Shown here piece by piece: positions 43,891 through 53,596 of a stretch of 64,000 bases of DNA. Every line of letters begins with the position of its first letter. The stretch's first letter is position 1. The notes under the pieces are model-generated. The model was not told the DNA's origin, did no database searches, and saw nothing but the letters and a program-made list of their open reading frames with translations. The DNA is from Buchnera aphidicola (Rhopalosiphum maidis). GTDB taxonomy: Bacteria > Pseudomonadota > Gammaproteobacteria > Enterobacterales > Enterobacteriaceae. A program made the translations under genes and the position numbers. The stretch is taken from contig NZ_CP032759.1 in assembly GCF_003671935.1 (NCBI RefSeq), positions 496,001 to 560,000 on the forward strand, written 5' to 3'.

Positions 43891-44955
43891 ATGAATTCTA
43901 AAAAAATAATGATTATAGCAGGTGGTAGTGGTGGACATGTTTTTCCAGGTCTTGCTATTGCAAAACACTTGATTAAAAAGGGATGGGATGTTAATTGGAT
44001 AGGTACAAGAAATAAAATAGAAGCTGAAATTATTCCAAAATATAATATTAAAATTCATTTTATAAAAATTCAAGGATTACGTAATGCTAGCTTGAAAAAT
44101 TTAATTTTTTCTCCAATAAATATATTAAATTCTTATTTTCAGGTTAGAAAAATAATAAAAAAATGGATGCCAGATATTATGTTAGGAATGGGGGGATACG
44201 TATCAGGTCCAAGTGGAATAGCAGCGTGGAGTTGTAAAATTCCCTTTGTGTTACACGAACAAAATAAAATTGCAGGAATAACAAATAAACTACTTTCTAA
44301 AATTTCTACAAAAAACATGCAAGCATTTTCAGGAACTTTATTAAATGCAGAAGTAGTAGGCAATCCTGTTCGTGAAAATATTATTAATGTACCACCACCA
44401 GTTGAACGTTTTAAAAATAGAAAAGGCCCTTTAAGGATTTTAATTATTGGAGGTAGTCAAGGTGCTTCTATTTTTAATAAGACTCTTCCAGAGATATCGT
44501 TTTTTTTAAAAGAAAAAGTTATTATTTGGCATCAATCAGGTAATCATGATTTTCAATTCACTAGAAAAAAATATAAAAAATACAGTTCATATAAACATAT
44601 AATAAGTGCTTTTATCGAAAATATAGAAGAAGCATATGCATGGGCAGATATAATTATATCTCGATCTGGCGCTTTAACAGTAAGTGAAATTACTGTAGTA
44701 GGATTAGGTGCAATATTTATTCCTTATCCACATAAAGATAAACAACAATATCTAAATGCAGAAGATTTAAAAAAAAATGGTGCTGCAAAAATTATTGAAC
44801 AATCAACATTTAGTACAAAATTAGTGATAAAAATATTAAATTCTCTAAATAGAGAAAAACTTTTTTTAATGGCTAAAAAAGCTTATTCTCTAGGAATGAG
44901 AAATTCTACGTCAAAAATCTCTAAAATTATTCACGATGTTAGTGGTAAAATATAA
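43891..44955 (+). CDS. murG: UDP-GlcNAc:lipid I N-acetylglucosaminyltransferase MurG
   Basis: Converts lipid I to lipid II at the inner membrane. 354 residues against 355. The GGSGGHVFPGLAIAK loop at the N terminus, MGGYVSGPSGIAAW, and the UDP-GlcNAc-binding region SRSGALTVSE plus PYPHKDKQQYLNAE are conserved. It begins directly after the ftsW stop. Intact reading frame. Confidence 0.97.
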   Translation: MNSKKIMIIAGGSGGHVFPGLAIAKHLIKKGWDVNWIGTRNKIEAEIIPKYNIKIHFIKIQGLRNASLKNLIFSPINILNSYFQVRKIIKKWMPDIMLGMGGYVSGPSGIAAWSCKIPFVLHEQNKIAGITNKLLSKISTKNMQAFSGTLLNAEVVGNPVRENIINVPPPVERFKNRKGPLRILIIGGSQGASIFNKTLPEISFFLKEKVIIWHQSGNHDFQFTRKKYKKYSSYKHIISAFIENIEEAYAWADIIISRSGALTVSEITVVGLGAIFIPYPHKDKQQYLNAEDLKKNGAAKIIEQSTFSTKLVIKILNSLNREKLFLMAKKAYSLGMRNSTSKISKIIHDVSGKI

Positions 44956-45007
44956 AACGTTACTAATAGCATAAATATTAAATATTTTTACTAAAAAAAA
45001 ATTAAAA

Positions 45008-46461
45008 ATGAATATAAATAAGATAAAAAAATATAATTTTTTTAAAGAAAAAAAATTTAAAAAAATTCATTTAATAGGCATTTCTGGATCAGGAATGAGT
45101 GGAATTGGGCTAATTTTATTTAAATTAGGATATAAAATTAGTGGTTCAGATTTATCAAAAAACTTTATGACAAAAAAACTAAAAAAAATGGGAGTAAGTA
45201 TTTATTTTCAACATTCTGAAGAAAATATTAAATATGCTGATTTAATTGTTATATCCAGTGCCATTCCTTCTGATAATCCAGAAATCACAGCAGCTAAAAA
45301 AAAAATATTCCTATATTGTTAAGATCTGAAATGCTTCAAATATTAATGCAATTTAAATTTGGAATAGCGGTATCTGGAACACATGGTAAAACTACTACTA
45401 CTTCAATGATTTTTGATATATTAAAGAACAATAAATCAGATCCTACAGTTATTAATGGAGGCTTAATAAAATCGATTAATTCTCATGCAAAACTTGGTTT
45501 TTCTGATTATCTTATTGCAGAAGCAGACGAGAGTGATGCTTCTTTTCTTTACTTAAAGCCTGTAATAGCTATTGTAACTAATATAGAATCTGATCATATA
45601 GATAATTATAATGGTAACTTTGAACTATTAAAAAAAGCATTTTTACATTTCTTAAATCAAATCCCATCATACGGTATTGCTATACTATGTATAGACAACC
45701 ATGCAATTCTTGATATTTTACCAAAAATAAAATGCAGAGTAATTACATATGGATTCAATAAAAATGCAGAATTTTGTATTACATCTTATAAACAACGTAA
45801 TTTTATAAGTAATTTTACATTAATTAGAAAAAAACAATTAAATAACTTAGAAATTACTTTAAATTTACCAGGTGAGCATAATGCATTAAACGCTACTGCT
45901 GCTGTTGCTTTTTCAACATGTCAAAAAATACCTGACAAAACAATTTATCAATCATTAAAAAAATTTCAAGGAACTTCGAGACGATTTGAATACATTGGAA
46001 AATTATTTATAAAAAAAAAATCTATTCAAAACGAAAGTGTTATGTTAATAGATGATTATGGTCACCATCCAACTGAATTATCTGAAACTATTAAAACAAT
46101 ACGAAAAAGCTGGCCTAAAAAAAACTTAATAATGGTATTTCAACCTCATCGATATACGAGAACTCGAAGTTTATATTACGATTTCGTTAGAATTTTATCT
46201 CAAGTAGACTTTCTCTTAATACTAAATGTATATTCTGCAAATGAATCATATATTCCAGGAGCAGATAGTTTTTCACTATATAGTGATATAAAAAAAATGA
46301 AAAAAACAAATGTAACCTTAGTAAATAATCATAATTTAATATTAAATTTTCTTATCCCTTGTTTAAGGGGAAATGATATTATCTTATTGCAAGGTGCTGG
46401 AGATATAGACACTATAATAGATAAAATTTTTATCTTAAAAAATAAAAAAGTGATAATATGA
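45008..46461 (+). CDS. murC: UDP-MurNAc:L-alanine ligase MurC, frameshifted at a poly(A) run
   Basis: First Mur ligase, adding L-alanine to UDP-MurNAc. The first frame (45008-45322) holds the nucleotide-binding [11 protein letters not shown] and ends after AAKKK. The second frame covers [11 protein letters not shown], the ATP loop [19 protein letters not shown] and DDYGHHPTE. They meet at A10 (45296-45305). One extra A gives [16 protein letters not shown], which aligns residue for residue with E. coli AAHEARIPVIRRAEML, and 484 residues against 491. A second A10 run (46011-46020) stays in frame. Confidence 0.9.
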
Positions 46462-47375
46462 AAAAGAAAATAGCAGTATTATTAGGAGGTAATTCTTCTG
46501 AAAGAAACATTTCAATTAAATCCGGCTATGCAATTCTTAAAAGTTTATTAAGGTCTGGATTTAATGCGCATGCAGTTGATACTCGTGATTTTCCTATCAT
46601 GCAATTAAAAAAACAAGGTTTTGATAGTGCTTACATTGCTCTTCATGGAAAAGGTGGTGAAGACGGTAGTATTCAAGGAATTCTCGAATATTTAAATATT
46701 CCATATACAGGTAGTGGAATTATGTCTTCTGCAATTTCTTTAGATAAATGGAGAACTAAATTATTGTGGAAATCTTATTCTCTTCCAGTGTTACCAGATG
46801 TGTATCTGAAAAAAGAAGATATTTTAAAATATACATATCCTTATATTTTAAAAAAAATTTTAAAATTGCAATTTCCTGTTGTAGTGAAACCAAATAATGC
46901 AGGTTCTAGTATAGGAGTTACAATAGTTCATTGTCACAACTTACTAATTGACTCTATTAATATCGCATTCAATTATAGCAATGATATAATTATTGAAAAG
47001 TTTTTGGAAGGAAGGGAATACACAGTATCAATCCTTAACAGAAAAATATTACCTCCTATAAAAATTCTTACAAAAAATAGTTTTTATAATTATAGTGCTA
47101 AATACACAGAATCTTCGACTAAATACTTATGTCCAAGTGGATTAAATCATCAAAAAGAAAAAGAATTAAAAAAAATAGTAAAAATAGCTTGGAATACTTT
47201 AGGATGTAAAGGCTGTGGAAGGATTGATACAATATTAGATAAAAAAAACAATTTTTGGTTGCTAGAAATAAATACTATTCCTGGAATGACTCATCGAAGT
47301 TTAGTTCCAATAGCCGCTAAAACTATAGGAATATCATTTGATGAACTAGTGTTAAAAATACTTAAAAATGAATAA
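46458..47375 (+). CDS. ddlB: D-alanine:D-alanine ligase B
   Basis: Makes the D-Ala-D-Ala dipeptide used by MurF. 305 residues against 306. ATP-grasp fold with [44 protein letters not shown] and the metal-binding [13 protein letters not shown]. It overlaps murC by four bases (ATGA). In E. coli ftsQ follows; here it is absent. Confidence 0.97.
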   Translation: MKKKIAVLLGGNSSERNISIKSGYAILKSLLRSGFNAHAVDTRDFPIMQLKKQGFDSAYIALHGKGGEDGSIQGILEYLNIPYTGSGIMSSAISLDKWRTKLLWKSYSLPVLPDVYLKKEDILKYTYPYILKKILKLQFPVVVKPNNAGSSIGVTIVHCHNLLIDSINIAFNYSNDIIIEKFLEGREYTVSILNRKILPPIKILTKNSFYNYSAKYTESSTKYLCPSGLNHQKEKELKKIVKIAWNTLGCKGCGRIDTILDKKNNFWLLEINTIPGMTHRSLVPIAAKTIGISFDELVLKILKNE

Positions 47376-47717
47376 AAAACTATTTTTTATTTTTTTTAAT
47401 TAATAAAATTATTTAAAATCAAAAATTAATTTAATAAAGATTAGAAAAAAATATACTATTTTAGTTAAAATATCAAAATAACTAAAAATTATTAGTTAAT
47501 AATATAGCTGTATTTTACAGTATTTTTTTTTAAATATAAAAATATTGTATAAACACAAACAATAAATTAATTAAAAATTAATCATTTCTATAAAAATAAA
47601 AACCGTAAAAAACATTATTTATGTTAAGTAATTACGCTATGAAATAAATATAAAAAATTAGAAATCCTGTTTTATTGTAAAAGTCATATTTAAAAATATA
47701 GTATAGGCTAAAGAATA
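47376..47717. other. Gap where ftsQ lies in E. coli; contains the probable ftsA promoter
   Basis: About 340 bases without an open reading frame of any length. No FtsQ remnant could be read in any frame. Toward its end lies a promoter-like pair for ftsAZ. Confidence 0.6.
47675..47702 (+). promoter_or_regulatory. Candidate ftsA promoter
   Basis: TTGTAA (47675-47680, 4 of 6 to TTGACA) and TATAGT (47697-47702, 5 of 6 to TATAAT) are separated by 16 bases. The ftsA ATG is at 47718. In E. coli several ftsAZ promoters lie inside ddlB-ftsQ; with ftsQ gone this site may be the replacement. Confidence 0.4.
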
Positions 47718-48974
47718 ATGATTATATCAAAAAACAGAAAATTAGTAGTCGGACTAGAAATTGGTACTACTAAAGTAGTCACTTTGGTTGGAGAAGTTCT
47801 AATAGATAATCAAATAAAAGTAATTGGAATTGGAATATGTGAATCTAAAGGAATAGATAAGGGTAGAATAAATAATTTAGATTTAGTAATTTCATGCATA
47901 CGAGAATCTATTCATCAAGCTGAAATTATGGCTAATTGTCAAATAACCTCTGTTTATTTATCTTTGTCCAGTAAATATATTAACTGTCAAAATGAAATAG
48001 GTATAGTTCCTATTTCTGAAGATGAAGTTACGAAAGAAGATATAGAAAACGTAATACACACTGCAAAGTCTGTAAAAATTCTTAACGAACATCACATATT
48101 ACATGTAATTCCACAAGAGTACTCTATTGATCAACAATCTGGAATAAAAAATCCTATAGGTTTATCTGGAACAAGAATGCAGGTAAGAGTACATTTAATT
48201 ACATGTCATAAAAATATGGCTAAAAATATTATTAAAGCAGTAGAAAAATGTGATGTAAAAGTTGATCAAGTCATTTTTTCTGGTCTTGCTTCTAGTAAAG
48301 CTGTTTTAACTGAAGATGAATGTAAACTAGGAGTTTGTATGATTGATATAGGAGGAGGGACAATTGATCTTATTACCTATATTGATGGATCTATACAAGA
48401 TAGCCAAGTTATTCCATATGCTGGTAATATTGTAACTAAAGATATTTCATACGCTTTTAGTACGTCTTATGCAGATTCAGAAAAAATAAAAATTACATAT
48501 GGTTCTGCGATAAAACTTTCTCCTGGAATGTCGAAAAACATTGATTTATCTAATAAATATGAAAATTTTCAAAAAAATCTGCAACAAGACACAGTAATAG
48601 AAGTAATTGAATCAAGATATAGCGAATTATTACATTTAATTAATCATAGAATTCTTTATGTGCAAAAAAAACTTTATAAAGAAGGAAGAAAATATCAATT
48701 AACAGGTGGTATAGTACTTACTGGAGGCGCGTCAACAATTTCATTTTTAACAGAATGCGCAGAAAAAATTTTTCAAAAAAAAATTAGAATTGCTAAACCT
48801 CTAAACATTTCAGGATTAACAGAAAATATAACTGAACCACATTATTCAACAGTAGTTGGTTTATTACACTACGGAAAAGAATTTTACTTTAATGATGAAA
48901 ACAAAAAAAAAGAAAATTCTTTTATTGAAAAATGGTTTAAGCAAATTAATAATTGGTTTAAAAAAGAATTTTAA
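47718..48974 (+). CDS. ftsA: Cell division protein FtsA
   Basis: Actin-like protein tethering FtsZ to the membrane. 418 residues against 420. ATP-binding motifs VGLEIGTTKVVTLVGE, CMIDIGGGTIDLITY and TGGIVLTGGAS are present. The C-terminal amphipathic helix (FIEKWFKQINNWFKKEF) that binds the membrane is preserved. Followed by ftsZ after 48 bases. Confidence 0.97.
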   Translation: MIISKNRKLVVGLEIGTTKVVTLVGEVLIDNQIKVIGIGICESKGIDKGRINNLDLVISCIRESIHQAEIMANCQITSVYLSLSSKYINCQNEIGIVPISEDEVTKEDIENVIHTAKSVKILNEHHILHVIPQEYSIDQQSGIKNPIGLSGTRMQVRVHLITCHKNMAKNIIKAVEKCDVKVDQVIFSGLASSKAVLTEDECKLGVCMIDIGGGTIDLITYIDGSIQDSQVIPYAGNIVTKDISYAFSTSYADSEKIKITYGSAIKLSPGMSKNIDLSNKYENFQKNLQQDTVIEVIESRYSELLHLINHRILYVQKKLYKEGRKYQLTGGIVLTGGASTISFLTECAEKIFQKKIRIAKPLNISGLTENITEPHYSTVVGLLHYGKEFYFNDENKKKENSFIEKWFKQINNWFKKEF

Positions 48975-49022
48975 AAATAAATAAACCTTCTAAAAATTAA
49001 AGATAGATAACGGAATTAAATT

Positions 49023-50177
49023 ATGTTTGAACCTGTAGAATTAAGTAATAATGCAGTAATTAAAGTAGTTGGTGTTGGTGGTGGTGGTGGAAATGCAGTA
49101 GAACATATGGTACGAGAACGAATTGAAGGTGTTGAATTTTTTGCTATTAATACCGATGCACAAGCTTTAAGAAAAGTAGAAGTAGGACAAACCATACAAA
49201 TAGGAAATAATATTACTAAAGGATTAGGAGCTGGTGCTAATCCAGAAATTGGACGTACTTCAGCAGAAGAAGATAAAGAATTATTAAAATCTGCATTAGA
49301 TGGTTCTGATATGGTGTTTATAGCGGCGGGAATGGGTGGAGGAACTGGAACTGGAGCAGCACCTGTAGTAGCAGAAATAGCAAAAGAATTGGGCATTCTC
49401 ACCGTTGCTGTAGTAACAAAACCTTTTAATTTTGAAGGTAAAAAAAGAATGATTGTTGCTGATCAAGGAGTTGTAGAATTATCAAAACATGTAGATTCTT
49501 TAATTACAATACCTAATGATAAATTACTCAAGGTATTGAGTAGAGGTATTTCTTTACTAGATGCTTTTGGTGCTGCTAACAATGTTTTAAAAGGAGCTGT
49601 ACAGGGAATTGCTGAATTAATTACTCGACCAGGTTTAATGAATGTAGATTTTGCTGACGTAAGAACTGTGATGGTTGAAATGGGATATGCAATGATGGGA
49701 ACAGGAATATCTTCTGGAGAAAATCGTGCTGAAGAAGCTGCAGAAATTGCTATATCTAGCCCATTATTAGAAGATATAGACTTATCAGGAGCACGAGGTG
49801 TTTTAGTTAATATTACTGCAGGTTTTGATTTAAAATTAGATGAATTCGAAACTGTAGGTAATACTATTAGATCTTTTGCTTCAGACAATGCAACAGTTGT
49901 TATAGGTACTTCTTTAGATCCTGATATGAATGATACACTTAGAGTAACAGTAGTTGCCACAGGTATTGGGATGGAAAAATATTCAGACGTTAATCAAACA
50001 AAAAACAAATCTTCTAAAGAACTTCTAATGGATTATCGCTATCAATATTTAAATATCTCACCTACAACAATAGATAAAAAAAATGTAAAAAATGAAATAA
50101 AAGAAACAGAAAATCAAAAAAGAAAAGAACCAGAATATCTAGATATTCCTGCTTTCCTTCGCAAACGATCTGATTAA
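49023..50177 (+). CDS. ftsZ: Cell division protein FtsZ
   Basis: Tubulin-like GTPase forming the division ring. 384 residues against 383. The GGGTGTG signature lies at residues 105-111; NTDAQAL and NFADV-like T7 region ([11 protein letters not shown]) are intact. The conserved C-terminal peptide [13 protein letters not shown] that binds FtsA is nearly unchanged, so the FtsZ-FtsA contact is probably functional. lpxC, which follows in E. coli, is missing. Confidence 0.98.
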   Translation: MFEPVELSNNAVIKVVGVGGGGGNAVEHMVRERIEGVEFFAINTDAQALRKVEVGQTIQIGNNITKGLGAGANPEIGRTSAEEDKELLKSALDGSDMVFIAAGMGGGTGTGAAPVVAEIAKELGILTVAVVTKPFNFEGKKRMIVADQGVVELSKHVDSLITIPNDKLLKVLSRGISLLDAFGAANNVLKGAVQGIAELITRPGLMNVDFADVRTVMVEMGYAMMGTGISSGENRAEEAAEIAISSPLLEDIDLSGARGVLVNITAGFDLKLDEFETVGNTIRSFASDNATVVIGTSLDPDMNDTLRVTVVATGIGMEKYSDVNQTKNKSSKELLMDYRYQYLNISPTTIDKKNVKNEIKETENQKRKEPEYLDIPAFLRKRSD

Positions 50178-50226
50178 CTGTTTTAAAATTAAAAATTTTA
50201 CATTTTAAAAGATTTATATGTTAAGA

Positions 50227-50272
50227 AATATTATTTTTAATATTTTTTATTGTACTAAATAAAAATAATATT
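50227..50272. repeat. AT-rich 13-bp inverted repeat after ftsZ
   Basis: Positions 50227-50239 and 50260-50272 are perfect reverse complements with a 20-base loop. It lies just before the GC-rich terminator and may assist transcript ending or 3' protection. Confidence 0.4.
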
Positions 50273-50286
50273 ATTTTTACATAACC

Positions 50287-50332
50287 TGCGCCAATAATTA
50301 ATATATTATCTATCGGCGCAAGGACTTTTTTA
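50287..50332 (+). terminator. Rho-independent terminator of the dcw cluster
   Basis: TGCGCC (50287-50292) pairs with GGCGCA (50315-50320), followed by AGGACTTTTTTATT. The 22-base loop contains a second AT pairing (ATAAT/ATTAT). GC-rich stem plus T6 in an otherwise AT-rich gap makes this the best terminator after ftsZ. Confidence 0.75.
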
Positions 50333-50460
50333 TTATAAAATAATAAATTAATTTGATTTTTTTCATACTAAAAATATGTTTAAAAATTTTTTTGTGATAA
50401 AATCAAATAAAATATTTTATTTTCTAAAATTTCTTTAAATATCTTGAGAATATATTAAAA

Positions 50461-50805
50461 ATGGAAACAAATCCTAAAAAATATATTGAATTCACTGATT
50501 CGGCTACAAATAAAATAAAAAATATTATTAAAGAAAAAAAAAATAAAAATTTAAAACTAAGAATATACATTATTGGTGGTGGATGCAGTGGATTTCAATA
50601 TCAATTTATTTTCGATGAAAAAATTAGTGAAGATGACATATTAATTAAAAAATCAAATGTTTCTCTTTTAGTTGATCCTATCAGCTTACAATATTTATAT
50701 GGTGGTACAATAGATTACTTAGAAAATTTAGAAGGATCAAAATTCATAGTATCTAATCCAAATGCTAAAAACACCTGCGGATGTGGTCTGTCTTTCAGTA
50801 TTTGA
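50461..50805 (+). CDS. erpA: Iron-sulfur cluster insertion protein ErpA
   Basis: A-type Fe-S carrier, needed in E. coli for isoprenoid enzymes IspG/IspH. 114 residues, as in E. coli. The three cluster-binding cysteines are Cys42 (GGGCSGF), Cys106 and Cys108 (TCGCG). It would support the pathway of Dxr in this window. In E. coli it lies near mtn and degP, and mtnN is still the next gene. Confidence 0.97.
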   Translation: METNPKKYIEFTDSATNKIKNIIKEKKNKNLKLRIYIIGGGCSGFQYQFIFDEKISEDDILIKKSNVSLLVDPISLQYLYGGTIDYLENLEGSKFIVSNPNAKNTCGCGLSFSI

Positions 50806-50883
50806 AATATATTATTAATTTAAAATCATTAAAATTCTAGTAATTATTAATAATCTTAAAAACTTAAATCTTATTTATAAAAA

Positions 50884-51591
50884 ATGAAAATTGGAATAAT
50901 CGGTGCTATAGAACAAGAAATTAAAAAAATCAAAGAAACTATAGATAATTTAACAACAGAAAAAATCGGGAACATTAAAATTTATAAAGGAAAATTTAAA
51001 AAAATAGAAATTTTTCTCATTCGATCAGGAATTGGAAAAGTTTCTGCAAGCATATCCACTATGATTCTCATCAACTTATTTCAACCTGATTTTATTGTTA
51101 ACAGCGGTTCTGCAGGAAGTTTGAATTCCTCTTTAAAAATAGGGGATATTATTATTCCCAAACAAACATGTTACCATGATGTAAATTTAACAAATTTTGG
51201 ATACTCTAGAGGACAAGTTCCTCAATATCCTAAAAAATTTAAGACCAATAAATATTTACATGAAATTTTAAAAAAAATTGCTATTAATTTTAAATTTAAA
51301 TTTTTAACAGGACTTCTTATCACTGGAGATTCTTTTATTAGGGGAAATAATTTTATAAAAAAAATAAAGAATCAATTTTCTTCAGCAATAGGAGTAGAAA
51401 TGGAATCTACTGCGATAGGTCAGGTATGTTATCAATTTAAAATTCCTTTTATTGTAATAAAATCAATATCTGATTTATCTGACAGCAACGCTACTTCAAA
51501 CTTTGAAAAAAACATTTCAATCGCGTCGTTAGAGTCTTCAAAACTAGTAATATTGTTATTAAAAAAAATAAGTTCTCAGAATTCTATTTAA
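50884..51591 (+). CDS. mtnN: 5'-methylthioadenosine/S-adenosylhomocysteine nucleosidase
   Basis: Cleaves methylthioadenosine (by-product of spermidine synthase) and S-adenosylhomocysteine. 235 residues against 232. MKIGIIGAIEQE with Glu12, NSGSAGSLN and the ribose-binding GVEMESTAIGQV and SDLSDS (catalytic Asp) are intact. It lies next to speE-speD in this genome, an adjacency not found in E. coli, which puts all three steps of the SAM-to-spermidine branch side by side. Confidence 0.97.
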   Translation: MKIGIIGAIEQEIKKIKETIDNLTTEKIGNIKIYKGKFKKIEIFLIRSGIGKVSASISTMILINLFQPDFIVNSGSAGSLNSSLKIGDIIIPKQTCYHDVNLTNFGYSRGQVPQYPKKFKTNKYLHEILKKIAINFKFKFLTGLLITGDSFIRGNNFIKKIKNQFSSAIGVEMESTAIGQVCYQFKIPFIVIKSISDLSDSNATSNFEKNISIASLESSKLVILLLKKISSQNSI

Positions 51592-51754
51592 TAAAGAATA
51601 GCGTTTTTATTATATTTTTGATAACCTTGTACTATTTTTTAAATTTATATTAAAAATGTATTATTTATTACGATCAGTCAATTTTAAAAGTTTTTACTGT
51701 AAAATAATTATCCTTCTTTTAAAAAAAAGTCTAAAAATACATTCTATTATTTCA

Positions 51755-51769
51755 CTATACTCAGTATAG
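51755..51769. promoter_or_regulatory. Inverted repeat upstream of speE, shared with argS
   Basis: CTATACT and AGTATAG flank a single C. The same 7-base arms occur around TAT upstream of argS (8287-8303). It lies 46 bases before the speE ATG. It could be an operator, a -10 element within a palindrome or coincidence in AT-rich DNA. Confidence 0.35.
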
Positions 51770-51814
51770 ACTATTCGTATTTAAATAATTTATATTTTAT
51801 AGGATAAAAAAACC

Positions 51815-52675
51815 ATGATTAATGAAAAAATATGGCATGAAAAACTTCATCGTCATATTGGACAATACTTTTCAATTGACAAAATATTATATCAAAAAAA
51901 AAATAAATACCATGATATTGTTATTTTTCAAAATTCTATTATGGGAAGAATCATGGTAATAGATGATGTACTTCAAACTACAGAAAAAGATGAATTTATA
52001 TATCATGAAATGTTGACTCATGTTCCCATATTTTATCATGGGTTCATAAAAAAAGTATTAATAGTAGGTGGCGGAGACGGAGGTATATTACGAGAAATAT
52101 GTCGACATAATAGTATTGAAAATATTACTATGGTTGAAATTGATATAAATGTTATTGAATTATGTAAAAAATTTTTCCCTAGACACAGTAACAACGCATA
52201 TAAAGATCCACGTCTAAAAATAGTTATAGATAATGGATTAAATTTTATAAAAACAACAAAAGAAAAATTTGATCTTATCATATCAGATTCTACTGATCCT
52301 ATAGGTTGTGGAAACGATTTATTTTTATCAGAATTTTACTTACATTGTAAGAATCATCTTTTTGAAAACGGTATATTTGTAGGACAAAATGGTATTTTTT
52401 TTCTACAAAAAAACAATATTAATCAAAGTTATAAAAAATTAAAAAAATATTTTAATGACGTAAGTTTTTATCAAGCAACTATTCCTAGTTATTATGGCGG
52501 AGCAATGATGTTTTCTTGGGGTACCGATAATATGGATTTACGTAAAATAAATGCTACAAATTTAGAACAACGTATAAAAAATACACAGTTATCTTTTAAT
52601 TACTATAATTCCAAAATTCATATAAGTAGTTTTTATTTACCTGAATATATAGTTAATACGTTAAATAAAAGTTAA
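51815..52675 (+). CDS. speE: Spermidine synthase
   Basis: Transfers the aminopropyl group from decarboxylated SAM to putrescine. 286 residues against 288. Rossmann motif VGGGDGGILREI, VEIDINVIELCKKFF and the catalytic ISDSTDPIG (Asp) are conserved. RBS AGGA lies ahead of the ATG. Together with speD it forms an operon; gene order speE-speD matches E. coli. Confidence 0.97.
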   Translation: MINEKIWHEKLHRHIGQYFSIDKILYQKKNKYHDIVIFQNSIMGRIMVIDDVLQTTEKDEFIYHEMLTHVPIFYHGFIKKVLIVGGGDGGILREICRHNSIENITMVEIDINVIELCKKFFPRHSNNAYKDPRLKIVIDNGLNFIKTTKEKFDLIISDSTDPIGCGNDLFLSEFYLHCKNHLFENGIFVGQNGIFFLQKNNINQSYKKLKKYFNDVSFYQATIPSYYGGAMMFSWGTDNMDLRKINATNLEQRIKNTQLSFNYYNSKIHISSFYLPEYIVNTLNKS

Positions 52676-52702
52676 AAATCCTTATGTAGGAGAGTAATTA
52701 AA

Positions 52703-53509
52703 TTGCAAAAACTAAAATTATATGGCTTTAATAATTTAACTAAAAGCCTAAGTTTTTGTGTTTACGATATTTGCTATGCGAATACTAATGATTCACGAAA
52801 TAGTTATATTTCTTATATTGATGAACAATATAATGCTATTCGACTAACAAAAATATTAAAAAAAACCTGTTCAATTATTGGTGCCAATGTTCTTAACGTT
52901 TTCCATCAGGATTATGAACCTCAAGGTGCAAGTGTAACTATTTTAGTATGCGAAGATCCAATAAATTTAGAAAAAGTAAACATTGTAAATAAAAACAATA
53001 ATATTATATCATCTTCTGTATTAGCTCATTTAGACAAAAGTCATATTTGTGTTCATACATATCCAGAAAGTCATCCTCAAAGTGGAATTTGTACCTTTCG
53101 TGCAGATATAGAAGTTTCAACATGTGGAATAATCTCCCCTCTTAATGCATTAAATTATCTTATTCATCAATTAGAATCAGATATTGTAACAATTGAATAT
53201 CGTGTTAGAGGATTTACTCGAGATATTCACGGTATAAAGCATTTTATTGATCATAAGATTGATTCTATTCAAGATTTTATGTCTAATGATATAAAATCAA
53301 TGTATGAAATGATCGATGTTAATATATATCAAGAAAATATTTTTCATACTCGTATGCTACTAAAGGTATTTAATTTAAAAAACTATTTATTTAATATTAA
53401 CGTAGAAGATTTGTCAAAAAAAGAACGTTCTTATATTATAGACTTATTATGGAAAGAAATGAGAGAAATATATCATGGTAAAAAAATCTCTATGATTAAA
53501 AAAATATAA
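52703..53509 (+). CDS. speD: S-adenosylmethionine decarboxylase proenzyme
   Basis: Pyruvoyl enzyme providing decarboxylated SAM for SpeE. 268 residues against 264. Self-cleavage occurs between Lys112 and Ser113 in [16 protein letters not shown], giving the pyruvoyl group. TTG at 52703 is the start, with AGGAG at 52688-52692, because [17 protein letters not shown] then aligns with the E. coli N terminus. It is 27 bases after speE. Confidence 0.97.
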   Translation: MQKLKLYGFNNLTKSLSFCVYDICYANTNDSRNSYISYIDEQYNAIRLTKILKKTCSIIGANVLNVFHQDYEPQGASVTILVCEDPINLEKVNIVNKNNNIISSSVLAHLDKSHICVHTYPESHPQSGICTFRADIEVSTCGIISPLNALNYLIHQLESDIVTIEYRVRGFTRDIHGIKHFIDHKIDSIQDFMSNDIKSMYEMIDVNIYQENIFHTRMLLKVFNLKNYLFNINVEDLSKKERSYIIDLLWKEMREIYHGKKISMIKKI

Positions 53510-53551
53510 CTTTTGAAATTATATTTTTTTTAAACTATTCAAAAGTTAAAA

Positions 53552-53595
53552 AATTGATACACTTCTTTCCTTCCTCTAAAAGAAGTGTATCAATT
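53552..53595. terminator. 17-bp perfect hairpin between convergent speD and lpdA
   Basis: Positions 53552-53568 and 53579-53595 are exact reverse complements with a 10-base C/T-rich loop. T-rich sequence follows on the minus strand. It ends one base before the lpdA stop codon. A second, weaker hairpin (53510-53517 with 53538-53545) directly follows the speD stop. Together they look like a bidirectional terminator. Confidence 0.75.
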
Positions 53596-53596
53596 G

